Assembly (NCBI GenBank): GCA_017527905.1
Contig: JAFXPK010000004.1
Coordinates: forward strand, 62,001-126,000
DNA length: 64,000 nucleotides
Direction of reading: 5' to 3'
From: Paludibacteraceae bacterium
GTDB taxonomy: Bacteria; Bacteroidota; Bacteroidia; Bacteroidales; Paludibacteraceae
Shown: one piece after another, positions 14,901-19,441 of the stretch
How positions within the stretch are numbered: the first letter of the stretch is position 1
Layout: each line of letters starts with the position of its first letter
Notes under the pieces: model-generated
Seen by the model: only the letters and a program-made list of their open reading frames with translations
What the model was told of the DNA's origin: nothing
Database searches by the model: none
Program-made: the position numbers and the translations under genes

Positions 14901-16554
14901 TACAGGTGTAGTCGACATTTTCATATATCTCCGATTGTGGAATGGCGCATATATATGGTGCATCCTCGTCTGGGTCGAAGACATGTCCGTCGCTCATTCT
15001 CTTCCATATGTATGTGTCAAACACGTCTGGAGCGGTGATGATCGCGTTAGGTTCGCTCTCGCCGCAGTTCTTGATTTTCAATTCCATCTTTTGGGTGGAA
15101 GCGTTGATGTAAGAGTACGTACGGTGGTATCCTCCAGAGAAGTATGTGTAGAATATCTTGTTGTTTCCACAATACTTACATTTGCCCCTATACTCTCCAA
15201 GTGTGCCTGTCTGCGTAAGATCGCCATCGTTGGTGTTGAACACCTGCGGGTGTGACCTTCCTTGGTCAATCGGGTGGTGGTCGTAGTTGCTGCACATTGG
15301 AAGGAGTTCCAGACAGTCTCTGTTTTCAACGTCAATGACAATGGTTTCTCCTATGTGGTCTCTTAAGTCATAGCTTAGTGTTACCCATCCGTCGTAGGAG
15401 AATTCAGGCAGCAGGTCCCTTACGTGGGATGCGTTACATTTTGGTTTGTTCGGATTGCAATCTCCTAGTTCGATCTTTGTGACTGGAATTTGTTTGTATT
15501 TTTTGCATGTTTTTTGCAGGCACTCGCGTTCCACACAATAAGTTTCAGATCGGTCGCATACATATTGCCAATTAGTCACATGCTCCCATCCGGTTTTGCC
15601 GTTGATGGTACCGTTACAGTCGTTGCAATGCCATACGTATTCATTCTTCTTCCTGCATTGGAATTCTTTCCCGCTACTACATCCGCTATTGTCTTGGCTC
15701 ACGTTTACTCTTTGATAGGAGTAGTGTAAACATCGTGTGGCGGTTTGTAAACAGGCTCCTTCCTCCGTACATTCCCATTCTTCACATTCGCTGGTTGGTT
15801 TCATGGTTGTTATAACTTCCCTGTTCCTTTCATGCTCGCAAGCAGGTGTTAGCCTCGGGTCGTTTGATTTGTACTCCACGATGGATCCGCACTCTAGGGA
15901 AGGGATTAACGTGCCATCCTGTTTGTACACCTTGATGCTGAATCTTGGTCTGTCTCCGTCTGCGTCGAGGTGGTTCATGGTCGGGTCGTCTTGCATGACA
16001 ACGGCATAGCGAAGGGTCAGTAGGGTGGAGTTCTCTTTGACTTCGAACTGGTAGACAGCCCGCTCCGCCATGGCCCTGTTTTTACGGTCGATAGAGGTTG
16101 TGTCGGTGTAGTGAACCTCCGTACTATCGTAGGAACCGATACGCATGGATTGTCCGAATCCTTCTGGCACTAACCTCAGGTTGTCGCACGCCAGGTTGAA
16201 GTCGAAGGCGGTACTTGCCACCACCTCGAAATATCCACGTTGGGAGACGGTGTTTTCCTCTTTCAATGACCAATCGTCTTGCAGAGGTGTTCCGTCAGGC
16301 GTTACTGGAAGGATCTTGCTGATTTCGTTGCTAATGCGCAATTTGGCGTTGCGTATGTCTTGACTAGTAGCACAATTTTCCGGTCCGTAGTATCCGTAGT
16401 AACGGGTCCAATTCTCGAACGTTCCCTTCTCGAAACTTAGGTTCGGCGTGTCTATGTTTCTTGTCGCTGCGTAGGTAGACGCTCCGGTAAGGATTAGCGA
16501 TATTGCTACAATTAAGTTGATCTTCAATAGTTTGCGTATATTTTTTGCTTCCAT
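1..16554 (-). CDS. Giant Ig-like-repeat surface protein (SprB/CHU-type adhesin), 3' end beyond window
   Basis: The reverse strand is open from an ATG at 16554 to base 1, which is 5518 codons with no stop in the places I checked (about eight positions across the span, all in one frame and all giving the same domain type). Residues 1-30 form a signal peptide (MEAKNIRKLLKINLIVAISL...). Residues about 35-560 form a head, including a Cys-rich insertion near 250-372 and a conserved block around W390 (SYDLRDHIGETIVIDV). After that come about 55 tandem Ig-like domains of the type found with CHU_C/SprB proteins, each with two Cys (VCxGE and NGC), a central YxWxDG and short Pro linkers. The family is exported by T9SS and displayed as filamentous adhesins; SprB of Flavobacterium is the known giant. 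Mass would exceed about 0.6 MDa. The C-terminal sorting domain is not visible and is only expected. Adhesion is inferred. The head matches that of the 56341-61443 protein. Confidence 0.9.
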   Translation of the reverse strand, partial: MEAKNIRKLLKINLIVAISLILTGASTYAATRNIDTPNLSFEKGTFENWTRYYGYYGPENCATSQDIRNAKLRISNEISKILPVTPDGTPLQDDWSLKEENTVSQRGYFEVVASTAFDFNLACDNLRLVPEGFGQSMRIGSYDSTEVHYTDTTSIDRKNRAMAERAVYQFEVKENSTLLTLRYAVVMQDDPTMNHLDADGDRPRFSIKVYKQDGTLIPSLECGSIVEYKSNDPRLTPACEHERNREVITTMKPTSECEEWECTEEGACLQTATRCLHYSYQRVNVSQDNSGCSSGKEFQCRKKNEYVWHCNDCNGTINGKTGWEHVTNWQYVCDRSETYCVERECLQKTCKKYKQIPVTKIELGDCNPNKPKCNASHVRDLLPEFSYDGWVTLSYDLRDHIGETIVIDVENRDCLELLPMCSNYDHHPIDQGRSHPQVFNTNDGDLTQTGTLGEYRGKCKYCGNNKIFYTYFSGGYHRTYSYINASTQKMELKIKNCGESEPNAIITAPDVFDTYIWKRMSDGHVFDPDEDAPYICAIPQSEIYENVDYTCTMYNKANPNCTRTVETFRLLKNPITSDFEGDKGCYNEVKFTNLSNVAPVTMANGDQVTNDEIAYQVWSFYDQNNNPEEENGEFEPTKLFNCQSNDECNFRTKLLVITKNDCKIETSKNITVQRRPDVIINGSETVCYGDSTELFLDDNSYPESELTSDHTYVWLNEVGDTLKISNGASGRSCFVKPANGTIRYRLQIHQDRLTDSGKTMHCVFEGTHDVSVIEKPTSKISISNMYTPSGKIKQVDICKGDTINFTGGTNMANCRHAWFGEDNWPGIENLNTNIFQPMQDGKTDSSKIHLTDTTKFYLAVMAENGCVQVDSIRANAMPLPQLTITANNETVNNGYTEICVGGSTTMKVSGTDARGDAIRTFVWTTPNQGQPTLDAITATPAEDNQYFKNGRYEYRYLVSGSDAKGCTNTDSIDIYMYKKPTITFNSGDFNGGVCAGNEFHLKIGGVDYCKVDNSIEAGSLTTPATDVLDIPLVANEAKRFYSVEGYKINGGITCHSNSEFSIQVNQAPKISIIGMTTICQGSQLSLEAMGANQFTWWKEGDESNKKTGSTFTDTPTAPTTYYVEGKNTSGSNNCTSKESVDVTIDVAPAIKIVCDMSKVCEGETKTLTAELEDPTSGQSIQKYTWSNGAIGESITVALYQETEEISVTGEDEFKCISRNSVTLETKKYPTLSATKASKYCEDEEGLITLTGADKYIYQGTTIAEGLNANGSYQWVIDNVGKAGRKEYAITGSLDGCEKEELVTIDVYEAPALAISGAESGICAGESATLSVTGGGNNQVYTWESSEDKTNWTTLSSTGTSITISPAQNTFYRVSGVGSNGCRGVSAETELKVNAIPVVKIVRETSGKDSCVNSPVYLSANLTVAEAPVAGTFAWSITSASDGQTIANATGPNVEIPLSQTANIVVVGTTQDGMCTSSTSKTVTVYPYPDFTMEKDFVCAGNAIKMNLKKVGETEIDTVKWIPSSQFSNLTSTHTDYGADRFSFTDTDPKSGISIYQINVYGATKEGCHVEKSFNFSVVSQPNIYIVGTKEYCEGDNIALTAKGGSTYQWGDGTEGDQYASVASTSTNKVTVTGQDSRGCSNTAEYTLTIHSKPNVTVTPNSGELCSGDAIELTADGAASYTWKQVKTVNGVLETTSYPCSSCEKINPVVEENTTFIVTGAENGCYGTASAPITVKTRPVLSISAEKDTICSGATTSITVFDEKQSVSTWGHSIANANIETSNNEKFKFNTEALTGRKNYTITAQSNQGCTAQTDITIEVYSVPTIGIDNGKGYVCKGDAVELSAIGDTSLQYTWSANGAVTYLESTTDKSKKIKVKFDDDRQFTLTASYHGCTTQSETSNVTVRDLPTIKVRQEPATAVCTGKNVKLIAEGDGSDMYGAGWTWLDANGNDLNNKNNTYNILELNGAPTYTVKGTDNYGCESAPLPHTIVVKDAPVFTIKASADTVCKNQQVQFSIETNESGLEYRWNGERNFSSKTTLDTTLGVAKEYTIRVEAKNAYCTTTMIKQVVANDIPRVSITSQSGKNNICKGESIVLLANVSNTSSTDLTYTWSNGDSQSFATYKSENTNSNVITAEVKVKEGECESSPATFNVKVNELPNVRIIGESEKCVNEVLSLTAGGVSTNNYSWFQDRQSVGGGTDYRPTIRRETEFILKGIEANGCENTDTLVVKANPIPSFNMDAPSVCYGENGVITFKDTANIQSIKVSRTNFERTLTDGNVTFTEPNMTQGQLYTIVATSAKGCASATQSQTITVNAKPNIQISCNPMSKKMCLGETATLTATGGVHYVWGTSNGLTVPNAQDSSTAEFKPVTAGRYTLAVTGEGNNGCRNTEEIEIEVYNLPEITAVGGGACQGDMAVLSAKKKSGEGNLTFVWEGSSSTLNGATIYPIINRPESFSVYGTDDHGCRSKDTTVTAELKTRPAVTISTDAICEGSDAKVTFQGNDISIISIEGQDKNPGSAISLGALSESKTYNAIVTGENGCSIDTSFTVNVEKKPVISFNPSTEGNTSKICLGDEITIQAINDRNADMAWVSIDALTSPIFTTNNAEFTLKPNASRETSPYQFKVTATNKDGLHCFSNETYNIIVFNKSGNKILGDSAACTGSNLTLQSEGAFSRYSWTETSEPNRIISSAKTLTEKINVDKTYILAAYDDNGCETKSQINVKAVPVPSFELIPDSKCEGEATTTKVNLATATPSTGVIYDWGSDGRDKTEITETLTSSKTYSVVGIYEYKDENGVTTSCASETKRKTTIINPKPEFTIFSNNTADNTVCKDHSITFNVAGTGDRYSYKWTRGTETEAGTSTSGIDGSTSKDKCKVKPTSKDEYYWVTVTEKAQPGCSAQKKVVAHLSTIDKPTVEHNAACPGGTVTLTAHSEGAVDYTWKDSWGHIVGTGITYSFSSDVLYSTTADDMGVIATATNHIGCTSEQNEVRIRKRTKPDITADATNVCAGEKPTITLNGASQYEWVSENYIGSSFTEENPIYTDKTYTIHAWNVENGQKTCETDTTITVHINQKPNIRIEDDPGHHLTSTSICLNDSVKLTRIFPDGDNSVKNPSYKWKVDNNYALSSNNKKSITIKAKNDQVSQYKVVLKVTDGVTTCSDTTEYYVNVNPLPNVSIIPDKNPVCYGEQMVLRTNDVYDSYDWSLSTSAGKKDGSTLSSGDNYTIDELKENKKIRLEVKNVNNCVNWDTLTVRIKEIPTLTATADPICYEGNPVIKATGDVDFFNWPDGTTSTRANGSSGSWTGEWTSSTGLTGDRVFTVSASKSDCASDIKRITVNVYPKQELSFNVNDEATQGRPVMVCKDKKATIKITTNGLSDIQWAGLSSHEATITPTIEGESDFTATANVLIPNTTKSCPATGTQKIMAYPTTRVTLTGGGSVCKNEEMTFTANGSESYNWHFSNKGAGTIICNSSDSSEITVKNITESFTVYATGTDANGCGSERSESKEVTILPSPTISVSQHENVICSGDELKMTVTTDRGTVTWIQGAGASGNEVSTTLTTQNGSQREEVYKAEATYTNETTHESCTATQDVTITVMPLPELILDTKGAICEGDSTTITAKEIYGASVKYAWNGSSNYEDKETITVKRGGTYSVSAQMTGGKQCKLKEPLTTTITEVPLPTMSGIELTGSPCKNDRITLNPKESNGASYDYEWHYITSKPDTISIEKNKTLQPIITQDTTFYVVASITQNFSKVTLVCKSALDTFVKMNPDPEFGLQAETKCYGENMTIKAVGDYRYEWTWDGNQRENGKSEITIEKAEGSHIFNVTATSNDGCTASKDTMVTVHPLPIINGFSGESVICMDNQHSVLSVICDNQGSIRDYTWQSNSVNRFENDATDKSKITIKPVQSQSDATFTVTVTDNNGCSASKDYSIDIEPMPRTKVVSEAICQGDPTSITVSDANDMSDVTYTWYEYDSSKPDNNYKGDNIGSGDKLEKEIAQETKFVVTASSKFGCETDTTVTAEIQPTPIIEFEGTTTICEGQSTKIRIKTTWPNNGSGTTSYFWQELDATKPQEEVTLNPKTTTTYHIVAESNFTSGNSGCKKDTFIEITVNPKPIVTINDTRNGKDNVCEGSPYTLNANVTNMTGNFNYSWDDTNKTNTLAINRVTGTSTTYEVIATESTTQCADTTQFTLNPLPKPAVKIKEVAPVCENTEADIEIDGASSSYEYVWDNGKTGSNITEVITPKVNELDTFKVTCTDPSNGCQSRDSIAVGTKPYPVIALYDSLNTLITNKDITTCKDAKLRVTATANNEPAGATTTYTWRKENDLSFSQDRAELSTTVSDEYTYIVTVNMNKCESYDTITTHYYPTPVVTIDGDRNTCPDKDAELFVSVTGGNSNDYTINWQAPTGVSFESKHANSNDTIIAKNLAYGQNYTFYASATGSNGCSAKSEPFTVGIWNSPTIKVEPDKSSVCAGESTTINAKLLTGTGSFTWQYNGKEEVGDKIEVTIQGPTPIHVIGTDENGCTNTEDTTIGVLANPTLAITGDRDFCEGGQGTQLTLSGAKVYTIDDGRSFERTSTTATVDVNFKPDATKDYIITYQLGECTRKDTVTITVKSLPDLRINGETNGTATICEGDSIVLGATKGLTDYTWTVPTFNGTKINRTSDTLVIKTDVTHQAGQSFTIGVTAKENGCDNTAQYTVNINPQPVFTLDAKEAVCENGEVQLTVTQQSGAEAIQTLDWGALSSSKQARQITVNTTKTAGNKETYSVTATSNSQCAYTATAEVNIKANPTFTIEGKEICEKESAVLELKNGSATEFYVNNTAITFDSENKWVDAANKRVAGVQSITVTGNNIYPISNNETLTCPKTETVSFNVKELPDVKISAPNFLCINNASAELTASSADNYQWQKYTGENFQNAQNISGATGQSLTIQTPSENTTIQYAVEVTVNGCKNRDSVTIEVYNTPTFTAPTELIYVCKGDDKTLSFTDNLPGGTWTWSTGAQNTASITIPSIDTDMDITVHAQTAQGCDATKTFKLEAKENPSYILTGDLTVCKGSRSNITLSPNGANGERLSDYIWLGESLTPPDNTKWKDLTIKEIINEKRDFTISMMAYYEGRELVGSTYINSNVTCRSQEILTVDIWDLPVISINGGKADTTVCAGANVNLTATSSDILTWEWDGANLGASTNTDSNSKTTVSTSATASESALKYQVKAESDKHCIDSTDFTIYVNALPRIELIAPAEVCDGTDTVATAKSLNNKELLYSWNNTNQFTTSNRKEVKVESADVNIQVVAKDENGCVSEGITKTIKFLPNPEVSFVNPISNVCLGDPVTLTVQDTARDANATQFYWMGGQNITGKTHSVDKVDGLTAFSVVGVRGQCKHTQTWTVDVWSLPTVKIGLSPKTSVCKNGEVTLKAEGTANQYAWKDARGTISRNASDYGTETEKTYVDLTEQTTKYLWGMDNNGCVSQDSIIININQLPDFTISGDTIACENEEVTITATKSISTIGGLNYKWTDKNNVQLG
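15440..15810 (-). other. Cysteine-rich insertion in the head of the giant protein
   Basis: About 120 residues (roughly 250-372 of the giant protein) contain 14 cysteines, including CxxxxC and CxxC spacings (e.g. CEEWEC, HCNDC). The rest of the protein has only about two Cys per 85 residues. The paralogous 1700-residue protein lacks this stretch. It could be a disulfide-rich recognition module; no named family was recognised. Confidence 0.7.
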
Positions 16555-16589
16555 AAGCTTATAATTTTTTCTGGTGTTAATAGCAATAT

Positions 16590-16621
16590 CAAAAGTAAAT
16601 CTATTTTTTCTCATTAACAAA
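16590..16621 (-). promoter_or_regulatory. Bacteroidota-type promoter of the giant gene
   Basis: On the minus strand TTTG (16621-16618) is followed after 20 bases by TACTTTTG (16597-16590), a full match to the TTTG-N19-21-TAnnTTTG consensus of the Bacteroidota primary sigma factor. The predicted start site lies about 25-30 bases upstream of the ATG at 16554. Confidence 0.7.
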
Positions 16622-16889
16622 TTTTAAACATGAAAAATAGATGCAAAAAAGTCAATAGGGAACGCAATTTTATCATCTTTCCGACGTTATTTTCGTATAG
16701 GAGTTTTTTGCGTTGTTGGGTCGTATGATGAATCTCCTTTTTGTTTTGTGTCATGTTTCGTGGATGTGTCCCTTTGACGGATTCTTTTTCTCCTGGCCGT
16801 GCGAATGGGTCTTTTCCTTGTTCTGCATCCCAATTAGTTGTTAGCCATAGTTGATGAAAATTCGGGGCTTTTTTAGCCTTATTTGGGTA

Positions 16890-16921
16890 TTGGCACACCC
16901 TCCTTTCCTCCGGTATCTTCG
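16890..16921 (+). promoter_or_regulatory. Possible promoter of the Cys-rich lipoprotein gene
   Basis: TTG at 16890-16892, 21 bases, then TATCTTCG at 16914-16921, one mismatch from TAnnTTTG. This would leave a leader of about 70 bases before the ATG at 16998. Confidence 0.4.
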
Positions 16922-16997
16922 CGTTGTAAAATTCAGGTGAGTCTTGGAGGCTCGCCGTTTATGCGAAATAATTAAACTTTAAAACAATTATTGGGTG

Positions 16998-17618
16998 ATG
17001 AAAAGGATTTTTTTAGTGATTGCGGTTGCCGCTTCCCTTTTTTCGTGTAGTAATTCTGGCACGAAGGTGAATGAACAAAATGGCTCGGAGAGTGTGCCGG
17101 AGTGTTGCAAAAACAAGGATGTGGAGGTGCTTTCTCCGTCTGAAGTTTCCGCAAAGGGCGATTCATATCTCGATAAGGAGATTGTGGTGCGTGGTTTCGT
17201 TAAAAAAGTGTGCCATTGCTCTGGTAAGAAGTGCCAGTTGGCGGATAATGACGAGGCGGAGGTTTCCTTGAAGGTGATGGCTGGAGACAGTATTGGCAAG
17301 TTTAGCCAGGAATTGACGGGTAAGGAGGTTAAATTCGTCGGTGTGGTGAAAGAAACACGCTTCACGAAGGAGATGATAGCTGAGGCTGAAGCGAAGATGG
17401 CTGAAGAGGCTCAACAGGCTGAACAATCGGAGGTTAAGTCTGAAAAGAAGTCTTGCTGCAGCAAGGATTCTACCGCCAAATCGGAGGAAAAAGAACAAGG
17501 ACACTGTGGCAAGAAAAAACAGAACTTCGAGGAGATGAAGGCTTGGATGCAGGAGCATGGAACGGATTATTTCCCTATCTATTCTTTTGAGGCGAAGAGC
17601 TTCGAAGTGCTGGAATGA
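16998..17618 (+). CDS. Cys-rich lipoprotein with OB-fold-like core
   Basis: 206 residues from the ATG at 16998 (an in-frame GTG lies one codon upstream). The N-terminus is a lipoprotein signal with lipobox SLFSC, so it is probably anchored in the outer or inner membrane facing the periplasm. Residues about 30-120 carry short beta-strand motifs (KEIVVRGFVKKVCHC, GKEVKFVGVVKET) like small OB-fold lipoproteins. Cys clusters occur at PECCKN, VCHCSGKKC, KKSCCSK and GHCGKKK, suggesting metal or thiol chemistry. A charged Glu/Lys/Ala stretch (about 125-165) probably forms a helix. The following genes are TonB receptors and an HMA protein, consistent with metal handling, but the function is inference. 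Confidence 0.75.
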   Translation: MKRIFLVIAVAASLFSCSNSGTKVNEQNGSESVPECCKNKDVEVLSPSEVSAKGDSYLDKEIVVRGFVKKVCHCSGKKCQLADNDEAEVSLKVMAGDSIGKFSQELTGKEVKFVGVVKETRFTKEMIAEAEAKMAEEAQQAEQSEVKSEKKSCCSKDSTAKSEEKEQGHCGKKKQNFEEMKAWMQEHGTDYFPIYSFEAKSFEVLE

Positions 17619-17976
17619 TTTTGTCTCTTCATTTTTTTTCATTATTATATAGTTAAACAATTCATACACAATGAAATAGTTTTTGTGTTAGGAACCTTCC
17701 CATGTCCCTTGTTATCTTGATTTTATTGCTGAAACTGAAGATGAACACGGAGGCTAATCCGAAATTTGTTATCGCATGTTTTCGTGATAGAATCGTAGAT
17801 TAATAAGGGATTCCTGGGGGGGGATATAGGGGGGCGTTTATCCATCCATGTAGGTTTTCCCTTGCGTATGTCTTTGGGTGAAAATCTTCCTCGATGTCCA
17901 TAAAACTATAATTTTTGTAAGTGTATGAAAATGAGTGGCGTATGGTTATAAATTAAAGTTAAACAATTGATATAAA
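17619..17976. other. Intergenic region with decayed leader copy and G-tracts
   Basis: 358 bases without a gene. It contains a near copy (17651-17675) of the translation start region of the next gene, an 8-G run followed by a 6-G run (17816-17834), and an A/T-rich leader just before 17977. No clear TAnnTTTG promoter or known riboswitch was recognised. Confidence 0.4.
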
Positions 17977-19338
17977 ATGAATAATTTCTTTAGATTTTTT
18001 ACAATCGTGGGAGCGACGGTGCTCGCTCTTGGATTTACGTCGTGCAAAGACGATGATGACAACAACGTTTCCACCATCAAGTCGACATTGAACATCTCGC
18101 CGGATGTGGCCGATGCGATTTCCGCGAAAGACATCAAGGCTTTGGCTGGTGCGAAGGTGACATTCACGGATGTTAGCTCGAAGGATGTCTATACGTTCGA
18201 TTTCCCTGAAATGAACGCTGATGGAACTGTCTCATTCAATGTGAATGTCCCTGTCGGAACTTATGATATCTCCATGGAAAAGGATATTGATGGCAAGGTG
18301 ATATTCCTGAGGCAACAGAATGTGACGATAAAGTCTGATGGTCAGCAAGTTGAGGCGAAAATCATTGCGACTGTCGCAAACTCAAACGATTATCAATTCA
18401 TTTTCTCCGAACTCTTTTTTAACGGGGAGAGAAACGGTGGTAGAATGATGCATCCGGACCAGTTCATGGTGCTTTACAACCCGACGGACAAAGTGCTTTA
18501 CGCTGACGGTCTTGCCGTAGGTTGTACCATGCAGGGTTCCTCGAGCGAGAAGAAGAGCTGGTACGATGAGTTTTACGGAAAGGGTTTGGTGCCTGTCCAT
18601 GGTATTATCGTCATCCCTGGTTCCGGATATGATGTGCCGGTTAAGCCTCACGATAAGATTGTCATCGCCTTCACCGCGATTAACCACACGGCGACTTCTG
18701 ATAAAAATCCTATCGTGAATCGTGACACTACATTCGCGGCGGACGGAAGCGTCGAGAGCGTCAAGGTAGACACTGTTGGATGGGAAGGTTACACCTACGA
18801 GAATGCGGTCGATTTGAGTGGTGCGGATTACGAGATCTATGACCCGCAAATGTACACCAGCGATGTGGATAACCCGGACGTTCCGAATGTGAAGGAAATT
18901 TACCCGGCTGAAGACGACAACGGTGGATATGGTGGATTCTATCTTCACCCTCGTGGCTTCCAGAACGCTTTCATTTTCAAGATGAAGAACGGTAACCAAG
19001 AGACCTTGGACGCTTTCTTCGCAGAGCACTCTGGCGTGGCTACGGTGCAGGATAAGGATAATAACAACGTTCAGATCCAAATGTTGAGCGTCCCTGCCTC
19101 CATGATTTTGGATGGTATCACAACGGGTCATATCCCTTCTGGTATCGTGACCAATCCGCTTCCTCAGACGGTAGACCGTGGAGAGCAATTGGTGAAGGGT
19201 TGCCATAGTGGCTTGCTCGTGAAACGTAAAGGAAACGACAAGGACGGATACGCCGATACGAATGACTCTTCTGTGGATTGCGAGATATTGTCTCCTCATA
19301 AAGAGTACGTTGGCTATCCAGCTGGTTGGAGAAAATAA
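17977..19338 (+). CDS. DUF4876 domain lipoprotein
   Basis: 453 residues. A lipoprotein signal ends at lipobox GFTSC (Cys23) followed by Asp-rich KDDDDN. Residues about 35-125 form a beta-sandwich-like domain (LAGAKVTFTD...VPVGTYDISM). The larger C-terminal part matches my memory of the DUF4876 family (FSELFFNGERNGGRMMHPDQ), found in Bacteroidota beside TonB receptors. It is the first gene of a run with the TonB receptor at 19442 and the DUF6850-type barrel at 22315. It may be a surface-exposed or periplasmic partner of the receptor; the ligand is unknown. A strong hairpin separates it from the receptor gene. Confidence 0.8.
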   Translation: MNNFFRFFTIVGATVLALGFTSCKDDDDNNVSTIKSTLNISPDVADAISAKDIKALAGAKVTFTDVSSKDVYTFDFPEMNADGTVSFNVNVPVGTYDISMEKDIDGKVIFLRQQNVTIKSDGQQVEAKIIATVANSNDYQFIFSELFFNGERNGGRMMHPDQFMVLYNPTDKVLYADGLAVGCTMQGSSSEKKSWYDEFYGKGLVPVHGIIVIPGSGYDVPVKPHDKIVIAFTAINHTATSDKNPIVNRDTTFAADGSVESVKVDTVGWEGYTYENAVDLSGADYEIYDPQMYTSDVDNPDVPNVKEIYPAEDDNGGYGGFYLHPRGFQNAFIFKMKNGNQETLDAFFAEHSGVATVQDKDNNNVQIQMLSVPASMILDGITTGHIPSGIVTNPLPQTVDRGEQLVKGCHSGLLVKRKGNDKDGYADTNDSSVDCEILSPHKEYVGYPAGWRK

Positions 19339-19387
19339 AATCCGCTTTCGCATGGTTGAATAAACCTACTTTTTTTCAACTATTAGT

Positions 19388-19424
19388 AATCCAGGGCGAA
19401 ATGTTTTTTTCGCCCTGGATTTTA
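19388..19424 (+). terminator. Perfect 14-bp hairpin between the DUF4876 gene and the TonB receptor
   Basis: Arms 19388-19401 and 19408-19421 are exact reverse complements with a 6-base loop, followed by only a short T run (tttt). It may be a partial terminator or an mRNA processing/stability element that sets the lipoprotein:receptor ratio. Confidence 0.7.
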
Positions 19425-19441
19425 AAAATACTATTGCTATA

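Larger units (their letters stand above)
16555..16997. other. Divergent intergenic region (443 bp)
   Basis: It separates the giant gene (minus) from the Cys-rich lipoprotein (plus). It holds the giant gene's promoter near 16590-16621 and a possible plus-strand promoter near 16890-16921. I see no convincing gene or RNA in the middle; a 94-codon minus frame at 16614-16898 has no recognisable features. Confidence 0.5.

Noticed and set aside
536..15729. Many plus-strand open frames of 60-160 codons across the first 16 kb
   Set aside because: All lie antisense to the giant minus-strand gene, lack start signals and recognisable domains, and are by-products of its Thr/Val/Gly-rich repeat codons.
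16614..16898. A 94-codon minus-strand frame between the giant gene and the lipoprotein
   Set aside because: Basic, low-complexity sequence with no domain; it would overlap the giant gene's promoter.
17690..17970. A possible cobalamin or other riboswitch before the TonB receptor operon
   Set aside because: I looked for the conserved B12-box words and a structured core and did not find them; a covariance search would be needed to decide.
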